Shown: positions 22,556 through 30,550, counted from the first letter of the stretch. The stretch: DNA of 44,757 nucleotides from Bacteroidetes bacterium UBA7674 (GCA_002483105.1 DLHG01000008.1:1-44757), one strand, 5' to 3'. Program-made: numbers and translations. The notes: generated from the letters alone by a model not told the origin.

Positions 22556-23095
22556 ATGAAGTGTAGAGAGGTGAAAGGATACGAAGGATTATATGAAGTA
22601 AGTGAGACTGGAATTGTTTCAAGTAAGGATAGAATGATTGTTACCATCGACGGTAAAACACGCTTTTTAAAAAAGCAAATCTTAAAGCCTAAGAAAAATA
22701 GTGATGGATACCTTTTTGTTTCGTTATCATTAAAAGGCAAGGCGAAAAATCACTACATACATAGGCTTGTTGCCATTGCTTTTGTCGATAATGAAGAGAA
22801 TAAACCCGAGGTAAATCATCTCAATGGTATTAAAACTTGCAATCGTTCCCCAAATTTGGCTTGGGTAACCCATGCGGAAAATATACAGCATGCATATGAT
22901 TCAGGGCTTGCCAAGAAAGGTCTTAAGCGTTACAATGCTAGGAAACTGAGAGATAAAGCTTCCGACAGGATTTTTGGGTCTATTATCGAAGCTGCTGAGG
23001 AACTCGATATCAATTATAAAACCTTACGCAATATGCTTTCGGGTTCAAATACTAATACTACCACTCTAGAGTATGAGGAAGGGGAGGGCATTTAA
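22556..23095 (+). CDS. NUMOD4/HNH homing-type endonuclease
   Basis: 179 residues. NUMOD4 module at the start (REVKGYEGLYEVSETGIVSS), then an HNH domain (NHYIHRLVAIAFV, EVNHLNGIKTCNRSPNLAWV, with the HxxN...N pattern), then a NUMOD1-like DNA-binding helix (SIIEAAEELDINYKTLRNML). Such endonucleases cut a specific DNA site and spread themselves or their neighbours. This one is free-standing, not inside an intron. I use the internal ATG because the upstream part is not NUMOD-like and lies over the promoter. Confidence 0.85.
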   Translation: MKCREVKGYEGLYEVSETGIVSSKDRMIVTIDGKTRFLKKQILKPKKNSDGYLFVSLSLKGKAKNHYIHRLVAIAFVDNEENKPEVNHLNGIKTCNRSPNLAWVTHAENIQHAYDSGLAKKGLKRYNARKLRDKASDRIFGSIIEAAEELDINYKTLRNMLSGSNTNTTTLEYEEGEGI

Positions 23096-23106
23096 GCCCA
23101 TCCTTC

Positions 23107-24342
23107 TTACATTACTGAGGCAATTACCTTTTCATTCATGCTATCTATTACATCATTATCGTAGTTGTCTAGATATATTCCTGTCACTCGGTTACCATAT
23201 TCATGTCCTAAAGCTTCAGCAATCATATCCTTTGAATATCCTAACGAACGTGCAATATTCGCCCAACTGTATCGTGCATAATATGTTGTGATGCCTTTTT
23301 CAATGGAGCATTTTTCTGATATCCTTTCGAGATATTCATTGCATGTTTTAATAGCCTGCCAAATATCCTTTTTAAGTTTTACCAAATCCTTGGTTTGTTT
23401 GAGAACTGGCAGTATTAACCCATCTGGGTTGTTTTTGCCTCTGTATACCTTTAGTATTTCAATAGCTTTCTCAGGCATTTTTATACTGTAAATCTTCCCT
23501 GTTTTCATTCTTCGGAACATTACACGTCCATCGACGATGTTGCTTTCTTTTAGGGTTAATAGGTCTGAGAAGTTGATACCAATAAAGCAAAAGGATAGCA
23601 GGAAGTAGTTACGCCAATGCCATATAGGCGTATTTGCAGGCAATTCTAAGCATACTATACTCTTAAACTCCTGTAATGTCAGAGTTCGGCTTATAGTTCT
23701 TTCATTCTTTATTCTAAAGGCAGTAAACGGATAGCTTGTTGATGGTACAATTCCCTCTTTTATAGCCTTGTTGTAAATTGCCCTTATCGTCCGCATGTAA
23801 ACTGATGCTGTATTGATTTTAATTCCATCAGCAAGCATAGAGTTATTAAACTCTGTGAGCTTCTTGTAGTTAAGTTCCTCAAACGTCAATCTATCATGCC
23901 CAACATAAGACTTTAGCTTATTAACTGCACATGAATACACGAAAGCATTACCAACCTTCCCACTCGCTGTTAAGGACTTTACTAAGTCTTCACCATATTT
24001 TACAATGGATGGTTTAACAACTTTTCTTTTTGGTTCGCTAGGCTTCGGATTGACAGCTGCAATCAAATCCTCAGGAGTAAGTTCCCTGCTGTTTAAATCA
24101 GCCAGGAGAATAAGCTTTTGAACCTTTACCCTTTCTGTTTGGATTTTGGCATTAAATACCTCATAATTGGGGTTCGCTGATAGCACTATCCAATCCGTAT
24201 CGTTCCACTCTTCGGGTTTAACCTTAAAGCCTAGGAATACTTCCTTATAGTCGCTTTGCGAATAGACCCTAAGTTTTACTGGAAATGTGTTGTCGGCTGA
24301 TTTTCTCCTTTTGTCGAGGATGATTTTGAATGTAAGCCTCAT
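23107..24342 (-). CDS. Tyrosine recombinase (integrase) of element B
   Basis: 411 residues. The N-terminal arm-binding and SAM-like domains (MRLTFKIILDKRRKSADNTF; KSYVGHDRLTFEEL) precede the catalytic domain. The family positions seen are R357 in YYARYSWA, H380 in LGHEYGN and the nucleophile Y390 in VTGIYLDNY. Box I reads FCFIGINFSDLLTLK, where the usual arginine is absent, and box II has Y354 in place of histidine. The GxNxxD version of box I is a known Bacteroidota subgroup. Its start lies 160 bp from the tRNA, as for tRNA-targeting integrases; it should act at the 45-bp core. Confidence 0.92.
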   Translation of the reverse strand: MRLTFKIILDKRRKSADNTFPVKLRVYSQSDYKEVFLGFKVKPEEWNDTDWIVLSANPNYEVFNAKIQTERVKVQKLILLADLNSRELTPEDLIAAVNPKPSEPKRKVVKPSIVKYGEDLVKSLTASGKVGNAFVYSCAVNKLKSYVGHDRLTFEELNYKKLTEFNNSMLADGIKINTASVYMRTIRAIYNKAIKEGIVPSTSYPFTAFRIKNERTISRTLTLQEFKSIVCLELPANTPIWHWRNYFLLSFCFIGINFSDLLTLKESNIVDGRVMFRRMKTGKIYSIKMPEKAIEILKVYRGKNNPDGLILPVLKQTKDLVKLKKDIWQAIKTCNEYLERISEKCSIEKGITTYYARYSWANIARSLGYSKDMIAEALGHEYGNRVTGIYLDNYDNDVIDSMNEKVIASVM

Positions 24343-24382
24343 GCAGTTTTGATTTGCGTGAGCCTACTTGAGAGGACTTGTG

Positions 24383-24410
24383 CAAGAAGTGTACAAGTTA
24401 TGTACAAGTA
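24383..24410. repeat. Right arm-type repeats of element B
   Basis: Three helically phased units, CAAGA (24383), CAAGT (24394) and CAAGTA (24405), each 11 bp after the last. Same layout as 12957-12976 and 12731-12747. Confidence 0.6.
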
Positions 24411-24467
24411 AAAAGGTCGTTTTTAGTCCTTTTTAGATAACATTACAAAACTTGACATAAAACAAAA

Positions 24468-24497
24468 AAGCCCTTAGAACGTTGATTCTAAAGGCTT
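24468..24497 (-). terminator. Terminator of the intact tRNA-Val
   Basis: AAGCC-c-TTAGAA / TTCTAA-a-GGCTT stem, then TTTTTTGTTTT on the minus strand. Confidence 0.8.
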
Positions 24498-24502
24498 CTA
24501 AG

Positions 24503-24580
24503 TGGTGGAAGCACACGGATTCGAACCGCGGACCCTCTGCTTGTAAGGCAGATGCTCTGAACCAGCTGAGCTATGCTTCC
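24503..24580 (-). tRNA. tRNA-Val (anticodon TAC), CCA encoded
   Basis: 75-nt cloverleaf plus encoded CCA (24503-24505). Acceptor GGAAGCA/TGCTTCC, D-arm GCTC/GAGC, anticodon stem TCTGC/GCAGA with loop CTTACAA (TAC reads valine GUA codons), T-arm CGCGG-TTCGAAT-CCGTG. It hosts both islands at its 3' end, and its 3' half was supplied by element B. Confidence 0.95.
24505..24549 (-). repeat. attR of element B within tRNA-Val
   Basis: Exact 45-bp copy of 12852-12896. The identity stops inside the anticodon stem (GGCAGATG here, GGCGATTA there). Confidence 0.92.
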
Positions 24581-24634
24581 AAAAGTATGTATGAACTTCC
24601 ATTGCTTCGGCACAGGCTTTCTGCGAATGGAGTG

Positions 24635-24665
24635 CAAAGATAGGCAGCTTATTATTTTCTCCAAA
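24635..24665 (-). promoter_or_regulatory. Promoter of tRNA-Val
   Basis: TTTG (24662-24665), 19 nt, TATCTTTG (24635-24642): a perfect Bacteroidota -33/-7 pair, about 55 nt before the mature tRNA. Confidence 0.75.
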
Positions 24666-24699
24666 TTTCTTTTCAAAAAAATTTACTTCTTATATGTCT

Positions 24700-24740
24700 C
24701 GGGGCTCGATACCAGATACTCGATGCTGGATACTCGGCAA
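24700..24740. repeat. Degenerate GATACT/CGATGCTGG intergenic repeat
   Basis: GGCTCGATACCAGATACTCG and CGATGCTGGATACTCGG belong to the same short-repeat family as 3284-3390. Confidence 0.65.
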
Positions 24741-24806
24741 CTGTGAACTGCAAACTGCAAAGTGGCTTGCATTTGCTATTTTCGCCCATGTAAATACACA
24801 GAAGAC

Positions 24807-25625
24807 ATGCAAGAACAATGGCAACCAATGATAGAAGCCGCTTACGCTGATCGTGAGCTGCTGACGGACACTAAGTATTCAGATGCTGTAAGGGCGGTAA
24901 TAGAGGCCGTAGATAAAGGTCAGTTGCGCGTGGCAACCCCTACAGAGAATGGCTGGGTGGTGAATCAATGGGTAAAACAGGCCATTCTGCTCTATTTCGG
25001 TATACAACCTATGCAGACATGGACGATGGAGCCATTCGAGTTCTACGACAAAATGCTGCTGAAGAAGGATTATGCCAAGCTCGGTGTAAGGGCGGTGCCA
25101 CATGCGGTTGCCCGCTATGGCGCATATATTGCAAAAAATGTAGTGTTAATGCCCTCATATACCAACATCGGCGCTTATGTAGATGAGGGAACGATGGTAG
25201 ATACATGGGCTACGGTTGGCTCCTGCGCACAAATAGGCAAAGGAGTACACCTGAGTGGTGGCGTAGGCATCGGCGGTGTACTGGAACCCTTACAAGCCGG
25301 CCCGGTAATCATTGAGGATGGTGCTTTCATAGGCTCACGGTGTATAGTAGTGGAAGGTGTAATAGTAGAAAAAGAAGCAGTACTTGGCGCTAATGTAGTG
25401 CTGACACAAAGCACTAAAATAATTGACGTCAGCGGCAGCGAACCTATAGAATACAAAGGCCGTGTTCCCGCACGTTCTGTAGTAATACCGGGCAGCTATA
25501 CCAAGAAATTCCCTGCGGGTGAATACCAGGTAAGTTGCGCCCTCATCATCGGGCAACGCAAAGCTTCTACCGACCTGAAGACCAGTCTGAACGATGCACT
25601 GAGGGACTTTAATATATCGGTATAG
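24807..25625 (+). CDS. dapD: Tetrahydrodipicolinate N-succinyltransferase
   Basis: Transfers succinyl from succinyl-CoA to tetrahydrodipicolinate in the lysine/diaminopimelate pathway, as a cytoplasmic trimer. The 272-residue protein has an N-terminal helical domain (NGWVVNQWVKQAILLYF) and a left-handed beta-helix of hexapeptide repeats (about 105-225; NIGAYVDEGTMVDTWATVGS, GAFIGSRCIVVEGVIVEKEA, GANVVLTQSTKI), ending in a typical ALIIGQRKASTDLKTSLN. The ATG chosen gives the family length; the frame is open 45 bases earlier, over a non-conserved Cys-rich stretch. Confidence 0.96.
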   Translation: MQEQWQPMIEAAYADRELLTDTKYSDAVRAVIEAVDKGQLRVATPTENGWVVNQWVKQAILLYFGIQPMQTWTMEPFEFYDKMLLKKDYAKLGVRAVPHAVARYGAYIAKNVVLMPSYTNIGAYVDEGTMVDTWATVGSCAQIGKGVHLSGGVGIGGVLEPLQAGPVIIEDGAFIGSRCIVVEGVIVEKEAVLGANVVLTQSTKIIDVSGSEPIEYKGRVPARSVVIPGSYTKKFPAGEYQVSCALIIGQRKASTDLKTSLNDALRDFNISV

Positions 25626-25635
25626 TTTTTTATCA

Positions 25636-25692
25636 GTGAACTACGAATAGTGAATAGTGAATAACGAATATCGAGTAACGAGTATCGAGCAC
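25636..25692. repeat. Degenerate GAATAGTGAATA/CGAGTATCGAG repeat
   Basis: Variants of GAATAGTGAATAACGAATATCGAGTAACGAG, third site of the short-repeat family. It stands between dapD and the MscS gene. Confidence 0.65.
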
Positions 25693-25693
25693 A

Positions 25694-26875
25694 ATGGACA
25701 GCAGTTTTTTTGAACAAACACTTTGGGAATTACGGGTCGCCAACTACTTGTGGTTTGGCGGTATTGTACTATTCACTTTCCTGCTGCGCAGGCCGATGTC
25801 GAAGTTCATCGCCAATAGTACCTGCCATATCGCCACCAAATACTCAGATGAAAAACACGGCCCTTTATTCCGCGACCTGATAAGGAAGCCAATGGAATTA
25901 CTGCTACAGGCCATACTATACTTCATTGCCATAAACCATCTTTCTGCATTGCTGGATAGGATCGTCATCTTTCACCGGGTAAGGGATGGCAAGTCCGCTA
26001 TTGATATCCGCCTGGGAAGTGTGGTAGATCATCTATTCCTGATGCTGATGATCATTACGGGCACACTGGTCATATCCCGCATTATTGATTTCATATACCG
26101 TGTTAATAGCGACAGGGCCAGGATAGAACACAATATCTCCCGCCAGCAATTACTACCGCTAGTAAAGGATGTAGTAAAGATGCTGGTATGGTTAACGAGT
26201 ATTTTCTGGATTTTGGGCGCTGTCTTCCAGGTGAATATTCCTGCACTGATAGCGGGACTGGGTATAGGTGGTATAGCTATAGCACTTGCTGCAAAAGAGA
26301 GTGTAGAAAATTTGTTCGCAGCATTCACCATCCTTAGCGATAAACCATTCCAGGTAAATGATACAGTTAAGTTGGGTAGCATAGAGGGCAAGGTAGAACG
26401 CATTGGATTCCGGGCGACAAGACTGCGCGCATCAAATGGTTCTGCGGTCATTATCCCAAATAAAAAACTCATCGGCGAAAACCTGGAGAACCTTACCGAC
26501 AGAGATACTACCGGAGTGAAGATGGTCATCAACCTGAAGTATGGCATTCCGCACGAAGACCTGGAGAAAATGATTGCCGAACTAAAGGCTATGATAAAAG
26601 CTACGCTGCATACAGTTGAACCTGTAGATATAACTATCGAAGGTTTTGGTGAAAACGTATTCCAGTTACAAATAGCTTATCACGTCCCCCACCCTGTGGC
26701 AAAAGAAACATCGCAAATAGAGATCAAGCAACAGGTGAACCTGAAGGCCTATTCTATCGTTACCAAATACAGCAAGGACCAGCATGTAGAGGTTGAAAGC
26801 AAAACCGATACAGCTATAGAGGAACCCGAAGAGGAACAAAATGAAGAAGACAAAAAGAAAGACGGTATAATATAG
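25694..26875 (+). CDS. MscS-family mechanosensitive channel
   Basis: 393 residues. Four N-terminal membrane helices lead into the pore helix, IPALIAGLGIGGIAIALAAK near residue 185, with the Gly/Ala pattern of TM3. The beta domain follows (FTILSDKPFQVNDTVKLGSI, RLRASNGSAVIIPNKKL) and then a mixed C-terminal domain with a charged acidic tail. It opens under membrane tension and releases solutes on osmotic downshock. The longer N-terminal membrane region is the common 'small-conductance plus extra helices' form of Bacteroidota. Confidence 0.92.
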   Translation: MDSSFFEQTLWELRVANYLWFGGIVLFTFLLRRPMSKFIANSTCHIATKYSDEKHGPLFRDLIRKPMELLLQAILYFIAINHLSALLDRIVIFHRVRDGKSAIDIRLGSVVDHLFLMLMIITGTLVISRIIDFIYRVNSDRARIEHNISRQQLLPLVKDVVKMLVWLTSIFWILGAVFQVNIPALIAGLGIGGIAIALAAKESVENLFAAFTILSDKPFQVNDTVKLGSIEGKVERIGFRATRLRASNGSAVIIPNKKLIGENLENLTDRDTTGVKMVINLKYGIPHEDLEKMIAELKAMIKATLHTVEPVDITIEGFGENVFQLQIAYHVPHPVAKETSQIEIKQQVNLKAYSIVTKYSKDQHVEVESKTDTAIEEPEEEQNEEDKKKDGII

Positions 26876-26904
26876 CTGTAACTTAGCTGTACTAAATCTC
26901 TTTT

Positions 26905-27567
26905 ATGAAACTCAGGGTAATCATTACAGGGTCTACAGGTATGGTAGGCGAAGGCGTACTGCTTTCTTCTCTCGATCACACGGATGTAGAAAAGATACTT
27001 GTTATCAACCGCAGACCATGCGGCATCATACATCCTAAGCTGAAAGAGATCATTCATCCTGACTTTTACGACATCACACCCATAGAAAATGAATTGACGG
27101 GTTATAATGCCTGCTTCTTTTGCTTAGGTGTTAGTTCAATTGGCATGAACGAAGCCGACTATACCAGGGCTACCTATATACTCACCATGCATGTAGCCAC
27201 TATTATGGCAAAGCATAATCCCGACATGGTATTCTCGTATATCTCCGGGGCAAGTACCGACAGCACGGAAAAGGGACGGCAAATGTGGGCAAGGGTAAAA
27301 GGTAAAACAGAGAACGACCTGATGAAGCTGCCATTCAAAAAAGTGTATGCTTTCCGTCCGGGATTTATCAAGCCTGTAAAAGGGCAGAGGTTTGTAGGCA
27401 AATGGTATAAGTATGTTAGTTGGCTATACCCGATACTAAGGACTATCTCCCCTCGCATGGCTTCCACAGTACAGGAAATAGCACTGGCCATGATTCACGT
27501 TTCTGCAAAAGGCTATGAAAAGCCGGTACTGGAAGTAAAAGATATTAATATCTTAGCTAAAAGATAA
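26905..27567 (+). CDS. NAD(P)-binding Rossmann protein, epimerase-like
   Basis: 220 residues. GSTGMVGEG (9-17) is the nucleotide-binding glycine motif of the atypical short-chain dehydrogenase group. SYISGAS and VYAFRPGFIKP follow at the expected places. Related proteins are annotated as NAD-dependent epimerase or NmrA-like; the substrate is unknown. It starts 29 bases after the MscS gene. Confidence 0.85.
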   Translation: MKLRVIITGSTGMVGEGVLLSSLDHTDVEKILVINRRPCGIIHPKLKEIIHPDFYDITPIENELTGYNACFFCLGVSSIGMNEADYTRATYILTMHVATIMAKHNPDMVFSYISGASTDSTEKGRQMWARVKGKTENDLMKLPFKKVYAFRPGFIKPVKGQRFVGKWYKYVSWLYPILRTISPRMASTVQEIALAMIHVSAKGYEKPVLEVKDINILAKR

Positions 27568-27577
27568 TCTATCGGCC

Positions 27578-28588
27578 ATGTATATAAAACGTCGACTCAG
27601 CTTCGCAGTTCTGTATTTTTATTCCTGGCGCATTGCGCTCATGTCATTGACTACCGGGGTGAGTGCTCTTTTCTTATACCAGTATCTGGGTTGGGAATGG
27701 GTGGCAATACCATGGCTGCCTATATCACTCATTGGTATTGCCACAGCCTTTTATGTGGGCTTTAAGAATAGCCAATCTTATGACCGCAGCTGGGAAGCCC
27801 GGAAAATATGGGGCGGCATCACTAACACGAGCCGTTCATTTGGCGCTATGTTACGCGCTTTCACCAATAATGACAATGCTCCTGTGCCCGTTAGTGATGA
27901 AAAAATAAAAACGGAGGTACGTACCATCCTGTACAGGCATATCGGTTGGCTATATGCGCTGATGAATACTATGCGCCAGCCTACCTCATGGGAACACAGC
28001 AACAGGGCAAGCCGTAAGCAAAAACAAGCACTGGAGACACAAACCGAAAGTTGCGAACAGGAAATGGCGCATTTCATAGAAGCGGAAGAACTAAAGTGGG
28101 CGAAACAAAGGAAAAATACCGCAACACAGTTACTGGATGTTCAGTCGCAACATATTGCACGGCTAAGAAGAGAAGGACTGCTGGACGACTTCAGGCATAT
28201 GGAACTGCAGCAAATGATCACCAATCTTTACGATGAACAAGGTAAAACCGAGCGTATAAAAAACACACCTTTCCCGCGCCAGTACGCTACTATCAGTGCT
28301 ATCTTCATTGCTATATTCGTCATCATGCTACCCTTTGGCATGATAGCCGAGTTCAGAAAAATCGGCGATGGCATGCTTTGGCTGGTGATACCCTTTAACC
28401 TGGTAGTGAGCTGGGTATTTACTTTGATGGAATATACAGGTGATGTTAGTGAGAATCCTTTTGAAGGACTGCTGAATGACGTACCTATCCGTTCCATCGT
28501 CCGGAATATTGAAATAGATATCAGGGATATGCTTGGGGAAACTGATCTGCCTGAAAAGATACAGCCTAAATATGGCGCATTACTTTAG
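27578..28588 (+). CDS. Bestrophin-like ion channel
   Basis: 336 residues with four membrane helices. FKNSQSYDRSWEARKIWGG and the ENPFEGLLNDVPIRSIVRNI segment near the C-terminus are signatures of the bestrophin/UPF0187 family, which forms pentameric ion channels in bacteria (KpBest, cation-selective). A charged helical insert lies in the middle. It starts 10 bases after the epimerase-like gene and is probably the last of this plus-strand run. Confidence 0.92.
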   Translation: MYIKRRLSFAVLYFYSWRIALMSLTTGVSALFLYQYLGWEWVAIPWLPISLIGIATAFYVGFKNSQSYDRSWEARKIWGGITNTSRSFGAMLRAFTNNDNAPVPVSDEKIKTEVRTILYRHIGWLYALMNTMRQPTSWEHSNRASRKQKQALETQTESCEQEMAHFIEAEELKWAKQRKNTATQLLDVQSQHIARLRREGLLDDFRHMELQQMITNLYDEQGKTERIKNTPFPRQYATISAIFIAIFVIMLPFGMIAEFRKIGDGMLWLVIPFNLVVSWVFTLMEYTGDVSENPFEGLLNDVPIRSIVRNIEIDIRDMLGETDLPEKIQPKYGALL

Positions 28589-28601
28589 CGTTCATTATGC
28601 C

Positions 28602-29204
28602 CTACTTCCTTTGCACGGTATTAGGTATCACCTCACCTTTATAGTCAATGGTATACGTTACTCCGGCCTTCTTCATGGTCAGGTCATATAGCTCTTCTTC
28701 CGGTGCAGTATCATACTCTATCGGCAATACTACGGTACCTTTCTGATCGATAAGCCCCCATTTACCGGATTGCTTTACAACAAACAAGTTGTACCACACA
28801 GTTATGTCATCATAGATCACAGGGCAAATCACTTTCCCATCTCTTCTCATCAGCCCGAACCTATCTCCCATACGCACTAAAATAGCACCACTGGAGAACC
28901 GCGCGATACTATCGTAAGTAGTAGGTATGATCACATCGCCTCTCTTATCTATTTCGCCCCACTTACCCAACCGGACAAACGTATACGATTCCCTGAAGTC
29001 CTGCACCTCATCATAAATAGCAGGAATGACCGCTTTACCATTTTCATTGACAAAACCATATTTATTTTCAGCGGTGATAATTTTAAGCCCTTCTATGTAT
29101 TGAGCCTGCGTCTCGTTATTTTGCAATATTAGCGCACAGCACAAAAAGAAAAGAAAATTCAACGATCGTTTGGGGATAAGGCAACCTATAAGTCTTCTAA
29201 GCAT
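28602..29204 (-). CDS. Exported WG-repeat protein
   Basis: 200 residues. A long N-terminal signal (RSLNFLFFLCCALILQ ... AQ) is followed by about four WG-type beta repeats: KYGFVNENGKAVIPAIYDEV, KWGEIDKRGDVIIPTTYDSI, RFGLMRRDGKVICPVIYDDI and KWGLIDQKGTVVLPIEYDTA. WG repeats serve as protein-binding scaffolds in envelope proteins. The exact role is unknown. It is convergent with the bestrophin gene. Confidence 0.9.
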   Translation of the reverse strand: MLRRLIGCLIPKRSLNFLFFLCCALILQNNETQAQYIEGLKIITAENKYGFVNENGKAVIPAIYDEVQDFRESYTFVRLGKWGEIDKRGDVIIPTTYDSIARFSSGAILVRMGDRFGLMRRDGKVICPVIYDDITVWYNLFVVKQSGKWGLIDQKGTVVLPIEYDTAPEEELYDLTMKKAGVTYTIDYKGEVIPNTVQRK

Positions 29205-29325
29205 TAGTGCTTTCAGACAAGATCATTCACGGCAAATTATTTTGTAGTGAGTTGCCTAAGTATTCAAAGATAAGCTTGTTTGTGTTGTAAGGAGCCGTAA
29301 TGGTCAATTATAACAAAGCATGTGG

Positions 29326-29631
29326 TCATGCTTTATCATTCCTTATCGTAAGGGCCGTTATAAGCTCCTCTGTCAGGTCGTCTGCATAGGTGCCATAGCT
29401 GTTCACCAGGGTGCCTTTCAAGCCATGCTTTTCTGATGATATGGCATATACTATCGCTTCGTCTTCGGGGTTGGAATCGCCTTCAAAACGAAACACCCTA
29501 TCAACTTTAAAGTCTTCAGGATGCACCTGCAGGGAATTTTCCGCGCACTCCAGGCAATTATTTTTCAGGTTGAAATCAACTGTATATCCTTCTGACTTCA
29601 GTTTATCTAAAATTTCAGAAAGCGTGGTCAT
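29326..29631 (-). CDS. Small conserved Bacteroidota protein, 101 aa
   Basis: I prefer M4 of the 104-residue frame (MTTLSEILDKLKSEGYTVDF). The pattern LKSEGYTVDFNL, HPEDFKVDRVFRFEG, NPEDEAIVYAISS, KGTLVNSYGTYAD is that of small proteins often mislabelled as phosphoribosylpyrophosphate synthetase in Bacteroidota genomes; it has none of that enzyme's motifs. Function unknown. A -7 box at 29664-29671 shows it is transcribed separately from the permease gene. Confidence 0.8.
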   Translation of the reverse strand: MTTLSEILDKLKSEGYTVDFNLKNNCLECAENSLQVHPEDFKVDRVFRFEGDSNPEDEAIVYAISSEKHGLKGTLVNSYGTYADDLTEELITALTIRNDKA

Positions 29632-29663
29632 TGGTCCCATGATCTATGTTTGATTACTAATTA

Positions 29664-29671
29664 CAAATATA
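29664..29671 (-). promoter_or_regulatory. -7 box of the 101-aa gene
   Basis: Minus strand TATATTTG, perfect, 33 nt before the ATG at 29631. Confidence 0.5.
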
Positions 29672-29710
29672 AGAAGCCCCTTTAGGCCTGCCTGCCGGTA
29701 AGCAGGAGTT

Positions 29711-29719
29711 GGGGGGGGG
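29711..29719. repeat. Nine-base G homopolymer
   Basis: A run of nine G on the plus strand (nine C in the sense of the local genes), 4 bases beyond the permease stop codon. Next to it, CCTGC and GCAGG can pair (hairpin). Length can be an assembly problem or vary by slippage. Confidence 0.7.
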
Positions 29720-29723
29720 TGTT

Positions 29724-30467
29724 CTACAACATCAATATAGACAGCACATAGTCAGCTAATAGTATCAATATACAACTAACTACTACTGATGTAGTAGAAG
29801 CCCTCCCTATTTCCAATGCCCCACCCTGCACGTAATATCCGTAGTATGATGGTATAATGGAAATAATAAGGGAGAACACAAACGATTTAACGATAGCAAA
29901 AAATAAATTATAAGGTAAAAAACCGTCTATAAGGCCTTGCTTGAATTGTTCCTCTGTAAGGATACTCGAGAACATACCGGCTACATATCCGCCCCAGATC
30001 GTTACTGCTATAGAAATAATAATGAGGGAAGGCACCATTATCATGGCGGCTACTATTTTAGGTAATACTAAGTAAGTTCTGGTATTAATACCCATTATCT
30101 CCAAGGCATCTATTTGTTCACTTACACGCATATTTCCAAGCTCAGAAGCTATTTTAGAACCCACTACACCTGCCAGCACCACACATATTACAGTAGGCGA
30201 CAACTCCAGTATAGCAGAATCACGAACAATACTGGCAACAACAGGCTTAGGTACCAGTGGGCTCACCAGTTGGTAGGCAGTCTGTACCGTAAGTACCATA
30301 CCAAGGAACACAGAGATAATGAGTACAATGGGCAAGGAACGGATGCCTATATCATTGCATTGCTCCATAAACTCTATCCAGTAAACCTTAGCATTCTCCG
30401 GCTTACTGATCGCCCCCTTTATCATCAGTGTCATCTTACCCAGATGTTCCAAAAACTGCTTGATCAT
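29724..30467 (-). CDS. mlaE: MlaE-family lipid transport permease
   Basis: 247 residues with five to six membrane helices and the MlaE signature regions: LPIVLIISVFLGMVLTVQTA near the start, LSPTVICVVLAGVVGSKIAS, ELGNMRVSEQIDALEIMGIN in the coupling-helix region, and YYVQGGALEIGRAST near the end. It is the permease of an ABC system that moves phospholipids between membranes. No ATPase or MlaD gene lies next to it in this window. I take the internal ATG (M16), which removes a Cys-rich stretch over the upstream terminator. Confidence 0.9.
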   Translation of the reverse strand: MIKQFLEHLGKMTLMIKGAISKPENAKVYWIEFMEQCNDIGIRSLPIVLIISVFLGMVLTVQTAYQLVSPLVPKPVVASIVRDSAILELSPTVICVVLAGVVGSKIASELGNMRVSEQIDALEIMGINTRTYLVLPKIVAAMIMVPSLIIISIAVTIWGGYVAGMFSSILTEEQFKQGLIDGFLPYNLFFAIVKSFVFSLIISIIPSYYGYYVQGGALEIGRASTTSVVVSCILILLADYVLSILML

Positions 30468-30498
30468 AGCACAAATGTAGTTAAAGAGGTTTATACAA

Positions 30499-30529
30499 AA
30501 ATCCCGCCTCAATAATTGAGGCGGGATAT
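30499..30529 (-). terminator. secDF terminator
   Basis: ATCCCGCCTCAA (30501-30512) pairs perfectly with TTGAGGCGGGAT (30516-30527) around TAA; TTTTTGTATAA follows on the minus strand. Confidence 0.85.
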
Positions 30530-30550
30530 AAATTATTATCTATGTGATTA

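Larger units (their letters stand above)
12852..24549. mobile_element. Element B: 11.7-kb integrative element in tRNA-Val(TAC)
   Basis: Bounded by perfect 45-bp direct repeats, with a tyrosine recombinase whose start is 160 bp from the intact tRNA. Arm-type repeats lie inside each end. Cargo is AT-rich: mercury operon, HEPN protein, J-domain protein, TV-Pol-like protein, HNH endonuclease. No relaxase, coupling protein or conjugation gene is visible, so transfer would need help or the element is a non-conjugative island. Confidence 0.9.

Noticed and set aside
28602..30467. A single operon from mlaE through the 101-aa gene to the WG-repeat gene
   Set aside because: The 101-aa gene has its own -7 box and the gaps are over 80 and 120 bp, so joint transcription is not supported.
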